DNA of 64,000 bases from NCBI RefSeq assembly GCF_014204715.1, contig NZ_JACHLY010000001.1:3556501-3620500 (forward strand), written 5' to 3'. Under the pieces are notes generated by a model. It made no database searches. It saw only the letters and a program-made list of their open reading frames with translations, and was not told the DNA's origin. Of this stretch, positions 54,968 through 64,000 are shown in pieces; the stretch's first letter is position 1; every line of letters begins with the position of its first letter. The DNA is from Streptomonospora salina. GTDB taxonomy: Bacteria; Actinomycetota; Actinomycetes; Streptosporangiales; Streptosporangiaceae. The translations under genes and the position numbers were made by a program.

Positions 54968-55828
54968 ATGACCGATGAGCACACCCCTGGCCACGCCGAC
55001 GCCGCCGATTTCAACACGGCGGTCATCGAGGAGTTCCGCGCCAACAACGGCCGCGTCGGCGGCATGTTCGAGGGCGCCCGCCTCGCGCTGCTGACCACCA
55101 CCGGAGCACGCTCCGGCGAGCCCCGCACCGTTCCCGTCGCCTATCTGCCCGACGGTGGGCGCAGCGTCGTCATCGCCTCCGCCGGCGGCGGCCCCCGCCA
55201 CCCGGCCTGGTTCCACAACCTGCGTGCCGATCCGCGCGTCACCGTCGAGAACGGGGTCTTCACCGTCGAATGCGACGCCGTCGTACTCGAAGGCGAGGAG
55301 CGCGACGCCGTGTTCGCCCGCGCCGTCGAAGCCGACCCCGGTTGGGCCGAATACCAGGCCATGACCGAGCGCACCATCCCCGTCGTCGCCCTCGAACCCG
55401 TCGGCGGCGAGGCCGTCGAGCAGCGCCCGGGCCAAGGGCTGCTCGCCGTCCACGACGCGTTCCGCCGCGAACTGGCCATCGTCCGCGACGAGATCGCCCG
55501 CTCGGGTCCGGGACTGGGCGCCCAGCTGCGCATCAACTGCCTGACCGTCTGCCAAGGGCTGGCCCACCACCACACGATGGAGGACACCGGCATGTTCCCG
55601 GTCATCGCCCAAGCCCGCCCCGAGCTCGCCGGCGTCGTCGCCCGCCTCGGCGAGGAGCACAAGCGCGTCGACACCCTGCTGGAGCAGCTGCGCTCCCAGC
55701 TCGACGGCACCGCACCGGATCCGGCCGCCGTCCAGGCGGAGGTCGAGCGGCTCACCGCCGAGCTGGAGGCCCACCTCGCCTACGAGGAGGAGCAGTTGGT
55801 CCCGATCCTCGACACCATGACGCCGTGA
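54968..55828 (+). CDS. deazaflavin (F420)-dependent nitroreductase-type domain fused to hemerythrin domain
   Basis: 286 residues. Residues about 10-140 match the split-barrel DDN/nitroreductase family of F420H2-dependent reductases (NGGRVGGMFEGARLALLTTTGARSG pattern with GxRSGEPRTVPVAYLPDGG, ASAGGGPRHPAWFHNLRADPRVTV). Residues about 150-285 are a hemerythrin HHE domain with the iron-ligand pattern: AVHDAFRRELAIV, CQGLAHHHTMEDTGMFPVI, LGEEHKRVDTLLEQL, AHLAYEEEQLVPIL. The pairing suggests an oxygen- or nitric-oxide-sensing or -detoxifying reductase using F420H2, which actinobacteria make; activity is inferred. ATG at 54968 with a loosely placed GGAG. It stands alone between a tRNA-like gene and the proline regulator. 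Confidence 0.85.
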   Translation: MTDEHTPGHADAADFNTAVIEEFRANNGRVGGMFEGARLALLTTTGARSGEPRTVPVAYLPDGGRSVVIASAGGGPRHPAWFHNLRADPRVTVENGVFTVECDAVVLEGEERDAVFARAVEADPGWAEYQAMTERTIPVVALEPVGGEAVEQRPGQGLLAVHDAFRRELAIVRDEIARSGPGLGAQLRINCLTVCQGLAHHHTMEDTGMFPVIAQARPELAGVVARLGEEHKRVDTLLEQLRSQLDGTAPDPAAVQAEVERLTAELEAHLAYEEEQLVPILDTMTP

Positions 55829-55882
55829 GCACCGGAGCCGGGCGGAAGGCGCGCCCTACCGCCCGGCGGCCACGGCGCCGCG

Positions 55883-55912
55883 GCGCCGATGCGCCGATGC
55901 GCCGATGCGCCG
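55883..55912. repeat. short tandem repeat
   Basis: Three full copies and a partial fourth of the 8-bp unit GCGCCGAT in the non-coding gap (55829-56124) between the hemerythrin fusion and the end of the pucR-like gene. Nothing else is seen in this gap. Confidence 0.85.
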
Positions 55913-56124
55913 CAGATCCCTGAAGCCCGGTGCGGCCGAGCACGAAACGCAGTCGAAGCTTCCGGCGCTGGTGCGCCGAAGCGGAGGAAGCGAAGATCTC
56001 GCACGGGGCACGGTGCAGTCCCTCAGCAGGGTGCTCACGGCATGAGCGAGCCCCGGGGCCGGCTACGGGTTTACGGTCTGTCGGGTGGTTTGCGGTATCA
56101 GCGGCCGCGCGCGTTCGCGGCGTG

Positions 56125-57915
56125 TCATGTTCCCCGCTCCATCAGCAGCTGCAGGTGGGTGAACAGCCGCTGGGTCGGATCGGACAGGTCGATGCCGCTG
56201 ACCGACTCGGCCCGGCGGACCCGGTAGCGCAGGGTGTTGGGGTGGATGTGCAGCCGGGAGGCTGCGGTGCGGACGTCGCCGAAGTCCTCCAGATAGGTCA
56301 GCAGCGACGCCACCAGGTCCGACCCCTGCGCGGTGTCGTGCTCGGCCAGGGCGCTGACCCGCGGATCGCGCAGGGCCGGCGTCCCGCGCAGGTAGGCCAG
56401 GGTCTCGCTGATGAGCACGTGGGTGCGTACGTCCGACATCGTCGCGACGTCCAAGGCGAGGTCGCGGCCCATGGCGTCCAGGATCCGGTCGGCTTCGGCG
56501 CGGGAGCCGGGGACGGCGGCCAGGGACTCCACCGGCGAACCCACCGCGCCCTGCACCGTGACCCCCAGGGTGGAGCGGGCCGCCTCCACCGTCTTGCGGG
56601 TCAGCGCCAGCACCGCCGACTCCGCGGAACTGCGGGCCGCTTCGCCCGCGGAGTCCGTGCCGCCCGGGCCCGCGCGGGACAGGTCGGGCATGAGCACGTA
56701 GATCCGCCCGCCCACGAGCGTGACCAGCGACGTGCGGCGGTAGGCGGCGGTGTGCACGGTGATCAGGTCCACCAGCCGCCGCCGGTTCAGCTCCCGGCCG
56801 GATCGGTCGGTCTCCTCGGCGCCGGCGGAATCGCCCCGTGCGTCGGTGCCCGACGCCAGCGCGAACGCCGCCACCAGCGCGGGCCGGTCGCGGCCGACCT
56901 CGATGGTGTCGGCCAGTGCCGCGGCCTCGACGCCCCCTTCCAGCAGGCTCGCGAGGAGGTCGTCGCGCAGCCGCAGCCCCACCGTCGCCTCGGTGCGGTG
57001 GCGCACCATGTGCAGCGCCGCCATCCGGGCCGCGCCCAGCAGCGCTTCCTCGGCGTCCCCGGCGAACGGGGCGGAACCCTCCTGCACCCAGATCGTGCCC
57101 AGCGGCTGGGTCCCCGCGTGGATGCCCGCCGCGAGGCGCCGCCGGATGCCGAACTCGGGGTGCTCGTCGATGCGCACCACCTCCTCGCCGGCGCGCAACC
57201 GGGAGAACACCCCCCACTCGCGCAGCAGGGCGAGGTACTGCTCGGGGCCGCGGCGGCCCAGTACCGACAGCCGCCGCAGCTCGTCGGCCTCCTCGCCGCT
57301 GGAATGGGCCAGGACCCGGCTCGCGGCGTCCTCGATGGTCACCAGTCCGCCGGTCAGCGCCGAGATCGTCTGCGCCAGCGAGTACAGGTCGCCCGTAGAC
57401 TCGCCCAGGTCGGCATCGGCGGTCAGCCGGGCGTCGTCGAGCACGCTGCGGCACAGCGACTGCAGCTGGTCCCAGCGCACCTCGGGGCGCACCCCCAGCA
57501 GCGCCACGCCGGCGTCGCCGGCCTCGCTGCGCAGCAGAGCGGTCTCGTCGCCCCCGCGGCGCGCCTTCGAAGCGGCCGCCCAACCCTGCGGCGGGGGGTA
57601 GGCGGGTTCGTCGGAATGCACCTTGACCGCCACGGCGGCGGCGCCGCGCCGCGCGGCAGCGCGCACCAGGTGGCGGGCGGCGCTGCCCCGCGCCCCGATC
57701 AGCAGCACCAGGTCGCCGGCGAACGCCTCGGCCTCGTCCTCGGGGTCGACGATGACGACGTTGTCCACTCGCACATCCAGCCCGGCCGGCGCCGCCAGCA
57801 CGTCCACGAGCGGGTCGCCCACCGCCAGCAGCAGCCTGCGCAGGGGGATACCCGCGCCCTCGCCTGCGGCGTCGGCCGCGGCGGAGGTTCCGTAGGGATC
57901 TGAGGGAACGTTCAT
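56125..57915 (-). CDS. PucR-family regulator, likely of proline catabolism
   Basis: 596 residues from the ATG at 57915. Seen: an N-terminal purine-catabolism-type sensor region (PLRRLLLAVGDPLVDVL), a GAF-like middle (TGGLVTIEDAASRVLAHSS), and the C-terminal PucR helix-turn-helix DVRTAASRLHIHPNTLRYRV followed by the DLSDPTQRLFTHLQLL end. PucR-type proteins are activators of divergent catabolic operons; here the divergent genes are pruA and PRODH, a conserved arrangement in Streptomyces-type actinobacteria, so it is the probable proline-responsive activator (sometimes annotated as PutR). The 137-nt divergent region contains a perfect 15-bp dyad directly upstream of this gene. No ribosome site is obvious. 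Confidence 0.88.
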   Translation of the reverse strand: MNVPSDPYGTSAAADAAGEGAGIPLRRLLLAVGDPLVDVLAAPAGLDVRVDNVVIVDPEDEAEAFAGDLVLLIGARGSAARHLVRAAARRGAAAVAVKVHSDEPAYPPPQGWAAASKARRGGDETALLRSEAGDAGVALLGVRPEVRWDQLQSLCRSVLDDARLTADADLGESTGDLYSLAQTISALTGGLVTIEDAASRVLAHSSGEEADELRRLSVLGRRGPEQYLALLREWGVFSRLRAGEEVVRIDEHPEFGIRRRLAAGIHAGTQPLGTIWVQEGSAPFAGDAEEALLGAARMAALHMVRHRTEATVGLRLRDDLLASLLEGGVEAAALADTIEVGRDRPALVAAFALASGTDARGDSAGAEETDRSGRELNRRRLVDLITVHTAAYRRTSLVTLVGGRIYVLMPDLSRAGPGGTDSAGEAARSSAESAVLALTRKTVEAARSTLGVTVQGAVGSPVESLAAVPGSRAEADRILDAMGRDLALDVATMSDVRTHVLISETLAYLRGTPALRDPRVSALAEHDTAQGSDLVASLLTYLEDFGDVRTAASRLHIHPNTLRYRVRRAESVSGIDLSDPTQRLFTHLQLLMERGT

Positions 57916-57918
57916 GGC

Positions 57919-57933
57919 GGTCCATTGTGGACC
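57919..57933. promoter_or_regulatory. dyad in the pucR-pruA divergent region
   Basis: GGTCCATTGTGGACC, a perfect 6+6 inverted repeat with a 3-nt centre, 4 nt from the regulator start codon. Related half-sites (GTGGACCGATGG, near 57990-58000; TTCCACCGATG, near 58026-58036) occur closer to pruA. A TAGTTT box near 58012 could be the pruA -10. Confidence 0.5.
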
Positions 57934-58052
57934 ATCGCGCTTTGTCTCATCGGCCAAACGCACTCGGTGAATCGTGGCTTTCGCGACAAGGTGGACCGAT
58001 GGGTGGGTCTTCTAGTTTTGTCCGGTTCCACCGATGAATCGAGGGAGGGCCC

Positions 58053-59678
<1,626 letters not shown>

Positions 59679-59791
59679 GGCGCGCCCCGCCGGGGCCGCG
59701 GCCCGACCGGCCGCGGTCCCGGCGGGCACCAGCTGAGCAGCGCCGCCGGTCCGCGATCGGGCCGGCGGGCACGACGAGAACGAGGTCACAC

Positions 59792-60718
59792 ATGCTTCGT
59801 ACGACACTGCTGGCCGCGGCGCGGTCGCGTGCCTGCCGCACGCTCGTGGAGCGCGCGCCCGTCACCCGCGGGCTGGTGTCCAAGTACGTCGCCGGCTCCG
59901 GGCTGGAGCGGGCGCTGCCGGTCGTCGAGCAGCTCACCGCGGACCGCCTCGTCACCCTGGACCACCTGGGTGAGGACACCACCGACACCTCCCGGGCGCG
60001 CGACACCGTCGAGGCCTACACCCGGCTCCTGGCCGAGCTGGACGCCGCCGGCGTCGCCGGGCGCGCGGAGGTCTCGGTGAAGCTGTCGGCGGTGGGGCAG
60101 TTCCTGCCGCAGGACGGCGAGAAGATCGCGCTGGACAACGCCCGGCGGATCTGCGACGCCGCCGCGCGGGCGGGTACCACCGTCACCCTGGACATGGAGG
60201 ACCACACCACCGTGGACTCCACGCTGTCCATCCTGCGCGAGCTGCGCGTGGACTTCCCGTGGGCGGGGGCGGTGCTGCAGGCCTACCTGCGCCGCACCGA
60301 GGGCGACTGCCGCGATCTCGCCGGCGCCGGTTCGCGGGTGCGGTTGTGCAAGGGCGCCTACGACGAGCCCGCGTCGGTCGCCTACCGCGACAAGGGCGAG
60401 GTCGACCGCTCCTACGTGCGGTGCCTGCGTGTGCTGATGGAGGGGGAGGGCTATCCGATGGCGGCTTCGCACGATCCCCGGCTGGTGTCGATCGCCGGGG
60501 TACTCGCCGACTCCAGCGGCCGCGGCCCCGACGACTACGAGCATCAGATGCTCTACGGGATCCGGGAGAACGAGCAGCGCCGGATCGCCGCCGACGGGCG
60601 GCGGATGCGCGTCTACGTGCCCTACGGCGACCAGTGGTACGGCTACTTCATGCGCCGGCTCGCCGAACGCCCGGCCAACGCGGCCTTCTTCGCCCGCTCG
60701 CTGCTCACCCGGGGCTGA
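59792..60718 (+). CDS. proline dehydrogenase (monofunctional PRODH)
   Basis: 308 residues. FAD-dependent oxidation of proline to pyrroline-5-carboxylate, delivering electrons to the membrane quinone pool. Seen: VSVKLSAVGQFL, TLDMEDHTTVDSTL, VRLCKGAYDEP, MAASHDPRLV, and the C-terminal substrate/FAD helix YVPYGDQWYGYFMRRLAERPAN. Length fits the monofunctional actinobacterial type. ATG at 59792 has CGAGGT upstream. Followed by a large double palindrome. Confidence 0.95.
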   Translation: MLRTTLLAAARSRACRTLVERAPVTRGLVSKYVAGSGLERALPVVEQLTADRLVTLDHLGEDTTDTSRARDTVEAYTRLLAELDAAGVAGRAEVSVKLSAVGQFLPQDGEKIALDNARRICDAAARAGTTVTLDMEDHTTVDSTLSILRELRVDFPWAGAVLQAYLRRTEGDCRDLAGAGSRVRLCKGAYDEPASVAYRDKGEVDRSYVRCLRVLMEGEGYPMAASHDPRLVSIAGVLADSSGRGPDDYEHQMLYGIRENEQRRIAADGRRMRVYVPYGDQWYGYFMRRLAERPANAAFFARSLLTRG

Positions 60719-60725
60719 CCCCCGC

Positions 60726-60773
60726 CGGGGCCGCCCGGCGGCCCCGCCGTCCGCCCGCGGGCGGACGGCGGGG
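60726..60773 (+). terminator. overlapping palindromes after proline dehydrogenase
   Basis: Two overlapping inverted repeats: CGGGGCCGCC/GGCGGCCCCG (60726-60746, 1-nt centre) and a perfect 32-bp palindrome from 60742 to 60773 (left arm CCCCGCCGTCCGCCCG). They share bases 60742-60746, so only one can form at a time. No T-run; likely terminator. Confidence 0.7.
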
Positions 60774-60963
60774 AGCTGTGCCGAGTTCCTTCTCACCGCC
60801 GCAATCGGCGGATCCGACCCGGTCCGGGGCGCCCCGGGCGTGTCCGCGCCGCGCGCCGGAGTTCGCCGCAGCCGAGCTGTGACCGCCGCCGGGAACCCGG
60901 CAGGGGCCCCGTACGTTACGTTGGCGGCAGACACGTCACGCCCCTGGAAAGGCTTACTCAGAC

Positions 60964-61857
60964 ATGGCGATGAGGAGTTCGAACCCCGCTCTCCAGCGGG
61001 CGATGCGGTCCGGCAAGGCCGGATACGGTCAGGCGCCGTATGGCCAGGGCGCCCCGTATCAGGCCGGGCACCCGTCGCCCCAGCCCGGATACGGCCACCC
61101 CCAGGGGGGCTCCCCCCGCCCCGGCTACGCGCCCGAGTCCCCCTCCTCCGCGGACCGCATGACCATCGACGACGTCGTGGTGCGCACCGCGATGTCGCTG
61201 GGCCTGGTCGTGCTGACCGCGGCGCCCACCTACTTCCTGGCCGTGTCGGGCAGCGCCCTCGGCATGGGCCTGGCGCTGATCGGAGCCCTGGGCGGACTGG
61301 TCCTGGGCTTGGTGATCGCGTTCAAGCAGTCCACCAATCCGGCGCTGATCCTGACCTACGCCGCCCTCGAAGGCCTGCTCGTCGGCGGCCTCAGCGGCAT
61401 CTTCGAGATGTCGCTGATGGCCCAGAACGGCATGGCCATGGGCGCGCTGGTGACCCAGGCGGTCATCGGCACGCTGTTCGCCGCCGGATCGGTGCTGGCC
61501 GTCTACAAGCTCCGGATCATCCGGGTGACCGGCACCTTCGTCAAGGTCGTCACGGCCGCCACCATGGGCCTCGTCCTGCTGCTGATGGTCAACTTCGTGG
61601 CGGCGATGTTCATGGGCGGCGGCGGTCTCGGTCTGCGCGAGCCCTCCTGGCTGGGCCTGGGCATTTCGCTGCTGGCGGTCACTCTGGCCGCGGCCATGCT
61701 GATGATCGAGTTCCGCCAGGTCGAGGACGCGCTGAACGCGGGGCTGCCGCGCACGTACTCCTGGCAGCTCGCCTTCGGCCTGACGGTCACTCTCGTCTGG
61801 CTCTACATCGAGATCCTGCGCCTGCTGTGGATTCTGAAGTCGCTCTTCAGCGAGTAG
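60964..61857 (+). CDS. Bax inhibitor-1/YccA-like membrane protein
   Basis: 297 residues. A Gly/Tyr/Pro/Gln-rich cytoplasmic tail of about 65 residues leads to seven predicted membrane helices (about 72-90, 96-117, 125-145, 153-173, 184-208, 222-240, 255-277). The last part has the family pattern: MIEFRQVEDALNAGLPRTYSW followed by LVWLYIEILRLLWIL, with the acidic residues of the Bax1-I proton/Ca2+ site (E/D in RQVED, YIEIL). Its role in bacteria is not established (YccA binds FtsH in E. coli; BsYetJ is a Ca2+ leak channel). ATG at 60964 has GGAAAGG about 11-13 nt upstream; a TACGTT box at 60912-60917 may be the -10. Single gene between two strong terminators. Confidence 0.85.
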   Translation: MAMRSSNPALQRAMRSGKAGYGQAPYGQGAPYQAGHPSPQPGYGHPQGGSPRPGYAPESPSSADRMTIDDVVVRTAMSLGLVVLTAAPTYFLAVSGSALGMGLALIGALGGLVLGLVIAFKQSTNPALILTYAALEGLLVGGLSGIFEMSLMAQNGMAMGALVTQAVIGTLFAAGSVLAVYKLRIIRVTGTFVKVVTAATMGLVLLLMVNFVAAMFMGGGGLGLREPSWLGLGISLLAVTLAAAMLMIEFRQVEDALNAGLPRTYSWQLAFGLTVTLVWLYIEILRLLWILKSLFSE

Positions 61858-61927
61858 TCGGCGGGTAGTTCGACGGGAAGGGCCGCCCCGCCCGACCCCG
61901 CCCCCGCGCAGCGGGTACCGAAACACC

Positions 61928-61960
61928 GACGCCCCGCCCGGTCGGACCGGGCGGGGCGTC
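61928..61960. terminator. strong inverted repeat, bidirectional terminator
   Basis: 16-bp perfect arms (GACGCCCCGCCCGGTC at 61928-61943; its complement at 61945-61960) with a 1-nt centre, between the Bax1-I-like gene and the convergent DUF4287 gene. Confidence 0.75.
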
Positions 61961-62000
61961 GCCGTGCTCACAGTGCCGGCGCGGGCGCGGGGTGCGGGAA

Positions 62001-62261
62001 TCATCGGCTGCTGCTGCCGGTGCGCTGGTCGGGGACGGGCATGCGGTTGCGGCGGCGCCGGTCGTGCTCCTGGACGATCGCCTGTGCGTAGCCGTGACTG
62101 AGGCCGTACTCGTCGGCGAGCCAGTTGGTGCGTTCCAGGCAGCGGGTGAGACCGGGGCCCTTCTCCAGGGTGTCGAACCACTCGCTGAGTTCGCGGCCGG
62201 TGACGGTCGGGATCCTTTCGATCAAGCGCGCGTGCAGCTCCGGCGAGTGGGTTACCGACAT
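62001..62261 (-). CDS. DUF4287-like small protein
   Basis: 86 residues from the ATG at 62261, chosen because GGAGG lies 5 nt upstream; a GTG two codons earlier is possible. Seen: a helical protein with SPELHARLIERIPTVTGREL, SEWFDTLEKGPGLTR, and EYGLSHGYAQAIVQEHDRRR, which resembles the DUF4287 domain (a short helical domain, function unknown, found alone or before DUF5655). The C-terminus is basic. Single gene with a strong dyad (62274-62292) directly upstream, so it is probably tightly regulated. It is not linked in function to its neighbours by anything I can see. Confidence 0.75.
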   Translation of the reverse strand: MSVTHSPELHARLIERIPTVTGRELSEWFDTLEKGPGLTRCLERTNWLADEYGLSHGYAQAIVQEHDRRRRNRMPVPDQRTGSSSR

Positions 62262-62273
62262 TGGCACCTCCGT

Positions 62274-62292
62274 AGGTGAGTGGCACTTACCT
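62274..62292. promoter_or_regulatory. operator-like dyad upstream of the DUF4287 gene
   Basis: AGGTGAGTGGCACTTACCT, 9-bp arms around a single base with one mismatch, beginning 13 nt from the start codon and adjoining the ribosome site. A repressor bound here would block both initiation of transcription and ribosome access. Confidence 0.5.
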
Positions 62293-62501
62293 GCGACACT
62301 GCACCAGCATCACGGTTCGGACAAGACCTCCGGGCGGTCTTTTACCCGGTGGATTCGTCGGACCCGCGTCCCGTCCCGATCACCCTCCGTTCGCCTCGGC
62401 GACACGTTCGCGCGCATCGCCCGTGTCGCCGGGCCTGCCGCGGCCGGAGGCGGGAGCCGTCCCCGCCGCCCCGGCCGCGGCTGCCGGTCGTGCCGGTCGG
62501 G

Positions 62502-63725
62502 TCAGTTGAGGCGCTCGAAGACGGCGGCCATCCCCTGGCCGCCGCCCACGCACATGGTCTCCAGCCCGAAGGTCGCGTCGTGGAAGTCCAAGCCGTTGAG
62601 CAGCGTTCCGGTGATGCGGGCGCCGGTCATGCCGAAGGGGTGGCCGACGGCGATCGCACCGCCGTTGACGTTGAGCTGGGAGTCGATGTCGATGCCCAGT
62701 TCGTCGGCGGCGGGCAGCACCTGCGCGGCGAAGGCCTCGTTGATCTCGACGAGGTCGATGTCGCCGACGCTCATGTTCGCCCGGGCCAGCGCCTGGCGCG
62801 AGGCCTCGACCGGGCCCAGGCCCATGATCTCCGGGGACAGGCCGCTCACCCCGGTGGAGACGATGCGCGCGATGGGCGTCAAGCCGAGCTGGGCGGCCTT
62901 GGTGTCGCTCATGACGACCAGCGCGGCGGCGCCGTCGTTGAGCGGGCAGGCGTTGCCGGCCGTCACGGTGCCGTCGGGACGGAAGACCGGCTCCAGCTGG
63001 GAGACCTTTTCGTAGGTGGTGCCCCGGCGCGGCCCGTCGTCGGTGTCGGCGACCGTTCCGTCGGGCGTGGTCACCGGGGTGATCTCGCGGCCCCAGAACC
63101 CGTTGTCGATGGAGCGCTCGGCCAGGTTCTGCGAACGCACGCCGAACTCGTCCTGGCGCTGCCGCGAGACGCCGCGGATCTGGGAGACGTTCTCGGCGGT
63201 CTGGCCCATCGAGGTGTAGACGTCGGGCAGCCGGTCGTCCTCGCGGGGGTCGTGCCAGGTCTCGGCGCCGCCCTCGGCGCGCTTGGCGGTGCGCTCTTCG
63301 GCGTCGGCGAACACCGGGTTCTTGGTCTCGGGCAGGGAGTCGCTGTTGCCCTTGGTGAAGCGGCTGACCATCTCCACGCCGGCCGAGACGAACACGTCGC
63401 CCTCGCCGGCCTTGATGGCGTGGTAGGCCATCCGGGTGGTCTGCAGCGACGAGGAGCAGTAGCGCGTCAGCGTGGTTCCGGGCACGGTGTCCAGGCCGAG
63501 CTGCACGGCGACGACGCGGGCGAGGTTGTTGCCCTGTTCGCCGCCGGGCAGTCCGCAGCCCAGCATGAGGTCGTCGATGGAGTTCGGGTCCAGCTGCGGG
63601 ACCTGGGCGAGCGCGGCGGAGACGATCTGGGCGGTGATGTCGTCGGGGCGCAGGTCTTTGAGGGAGCCTTTGAACGCGCGTCCGATCGGCGAACGGGCGG
63701 TTGCGACGATGACGGCTTCGGGCAT
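62502..63725 (-). CDS. acetyl-CoA acetyltransferase/3-ketoacyl-CoA thiolase
   Basis: 407 residues. Thiolase of fatty-acid beta-oxidation or acetoacetyl-CoA metabolism. Seen: N-terminal VIVATARSPIGRAFKGSL, nucleophile Cys in LTRYCSSSLQTT, VEINEAFAAQVLP, catalytic His in NGGAIAVGHPFGMTGAR, and the second Cys in ETMCVGGGQGMA. ATG at 63725. The dyad at 63755-63772 upstream has the ACCGACC/GGTCGGT form used by TetR-type regulators of fatty-acid genes. Degradative and biosynthetic thiolases cannot be separated from sequence alone; the operator favours the degradative role. Confidence 0.95.
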   Translation of the reverse strand: MPEAVIVATARSPIGRAFKGSLKDLRPDDITAQIVSAALAQVPQLDPNSIDDLMLGCGLPGGEQGNNLARVVAVQLGLDTVPGTTLTRYCSSSLQTTRMAYHAIKAGEGDVFVSAGVEMVSRFTKGNSDSLPETKNPVFADAEERTAKRAEGGAETWHDPREDDRLPDVYTSMGQTAENVSQIRGVSRQRQDEFGVRSQNLAERSIDNGFWGREITPVTTPDGTVADTDDGPRRGTTYEKVSQLEPVFRPDGTVTAGNACPLNDGAAALVVMSDTKAAQLGLTPIARIVSTGVSGLSPEIMGLGPVEASRQALARANMSVGDIDLVEINEAFAAQVLPAADELGIDIDSQLNVNGGAIAVGHPFGMTGARITGTLLNGLDFHDATFGLETMCVGGGQGMAAVFERLN

Positions 63726-63754
63726 GTCCGCGGCCTTTCTGGTACGGGACGGTT

Positions 63755-63772
63755 ACCGACCAGTAGGTCGGT
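63755..63772. promoter_or_regulatory. TetR-type operator upstream of thiolase
   Basis: ACCGACCAGTAGGTCGGT, perfect 7-bp arms with a 4-nt centre, 30 nt before the thiolase start. With the preceding T it differs at one position from the published PfmR consensus of Thermus, TACCGACCGNTNGGTN, a TetR regulator of fatty-acid and phenylacetate genes. Confidence 0.6.
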
Positions 63773-63789
63773 CGGTGTGGTACCCGACG

Positions 63790-64000
63790 TTAGCCTGTCG
63801 CGGAGCCTTCGCTCATCTCCGGGGCCGGATAGCCGGGCGCATCCCGACCGCTACCCCCCGCCGCGGCGGCGCTATCCCCGCCGGTGCCCTCGGCGTCCGC
63901 CGCACGGGCCCCGCCGCGATCCGCACCCGCGGTGCGGGGCCGCCGGACGAGCGCCGCCCACCGGCGTCCCCGCGGCGCCTGCCCGCGGTCGTCGGCGCCG
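63790..64000 (-). CDS. possible C-terminal end of a gene running off the window
   Basis: An uninterrupted minus-strand frame runs from the window edge to a TAA at 63790-63792, about 69 codons, ending APEMSEGSATG. Composition is Arg/Ala/Gly-rich and disordered, like an actinobacterial C-terminal tail (RRWAALVRRPRTAG then small residues). No domain can be named. It would end 17 nt before the thiolase operator. Confidence 0.35.
   Translation of the reverse strand, partial: GADDRGQAPRGRRWAALVRRPRTAGADRGGARAADAEGTGGDSAAAAGGSGRDAPGYPAPEMSEGSATG

Overview
The window is about 64 kb of very GC-rich DNA with GTG/TTG starts, TAnnnT -10 boxes close to start codons and a gene order (rsmA, ispE, ABC-F; tRNA-Gln, glmU, prs, rplY, pth; mfd, mazG, eno, ftsB-like, DUF501, ppx) that is characteristic of Actinomycetota. 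Protein style and layout suggest a member of the Streptosporangiales, possibly Nocardiopsaceae, but the genus is inference. No rRNA, phage or CRISPR array is present; one ordinary tRNA (Gln) and one atypical tRNA-like gene are.

Layout. 0.1-5.5 kb: a P-loop ATPase followed by two paralogous membrane-anchored type-1 periplasmic-binding receptors with no permease, an uncharacterised set. 5.7-13.5 kb: rsmA, a convergent membrane Ser/Thr kinase, ispE, a split transketolase under a MerR-type promoter, and an ABC-F protein. 13.7-15.9 kb: desaturase-tetR operon and marR, with palindromic operators. 16.2-21.2 kb: tRNA-Gln, glmU, prs, an IS605-type tnpB scar, rplY, pth. 21.6-38.0 kb: a polysaccharide island. 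38.2-53.9 kb: an IS481 scar, mfd, a sulfurylase-like/APS kinase fusion, mazG, a SEDS protein, a TSUP transporter, eno, ftsB-like, DUF501, ppx, ndh. 54-64 kb: tRNA-like gene, nitroreductase-hemerythrin fusion, proline catabolism (pucR-like, pruA, PRODH), a Bax1-I-like membrane protein, a DUF4287 protein and a thiolase.

The most notable system is the 21.6-38.0 kb island. It combines a polyprenyl-phosphate sugar-1-phosphate transferase, two-part and GT2 glycosyltransferases, a Wzx-like flippase, a Wzy-like polymerase, a Wzz-like chain-length protein with a degenerate tyrosine-kinase domain, a small-molecule kinase, a secreted GH26-like lipoprotein and two different sulfotransferases with CysD, CysN and a CysQ-like PAP phosphatase. 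The APS kinase needed to make PAPS lies 5 kb away, fused to a sulfurylase domain that has lost its catalytic motifs. Together these predict a locus for a sulfated exopolysaccharide that carries its own sulfate-donor supply and recycling, inserted between pth and mfd, which lie close together in many relatives.

Regulatory signals visible in the DNA include a near-perfect Rex site before ndh, a DasR-like site before eno, a MerR-type spacer dyad before the transketolase, TetR/MarR-type palindromes before the desaturase, marR and thiolase genes, and strong hairpin terminators after ndh, the proline dehydrogenase and the Bax1-I-like gene.
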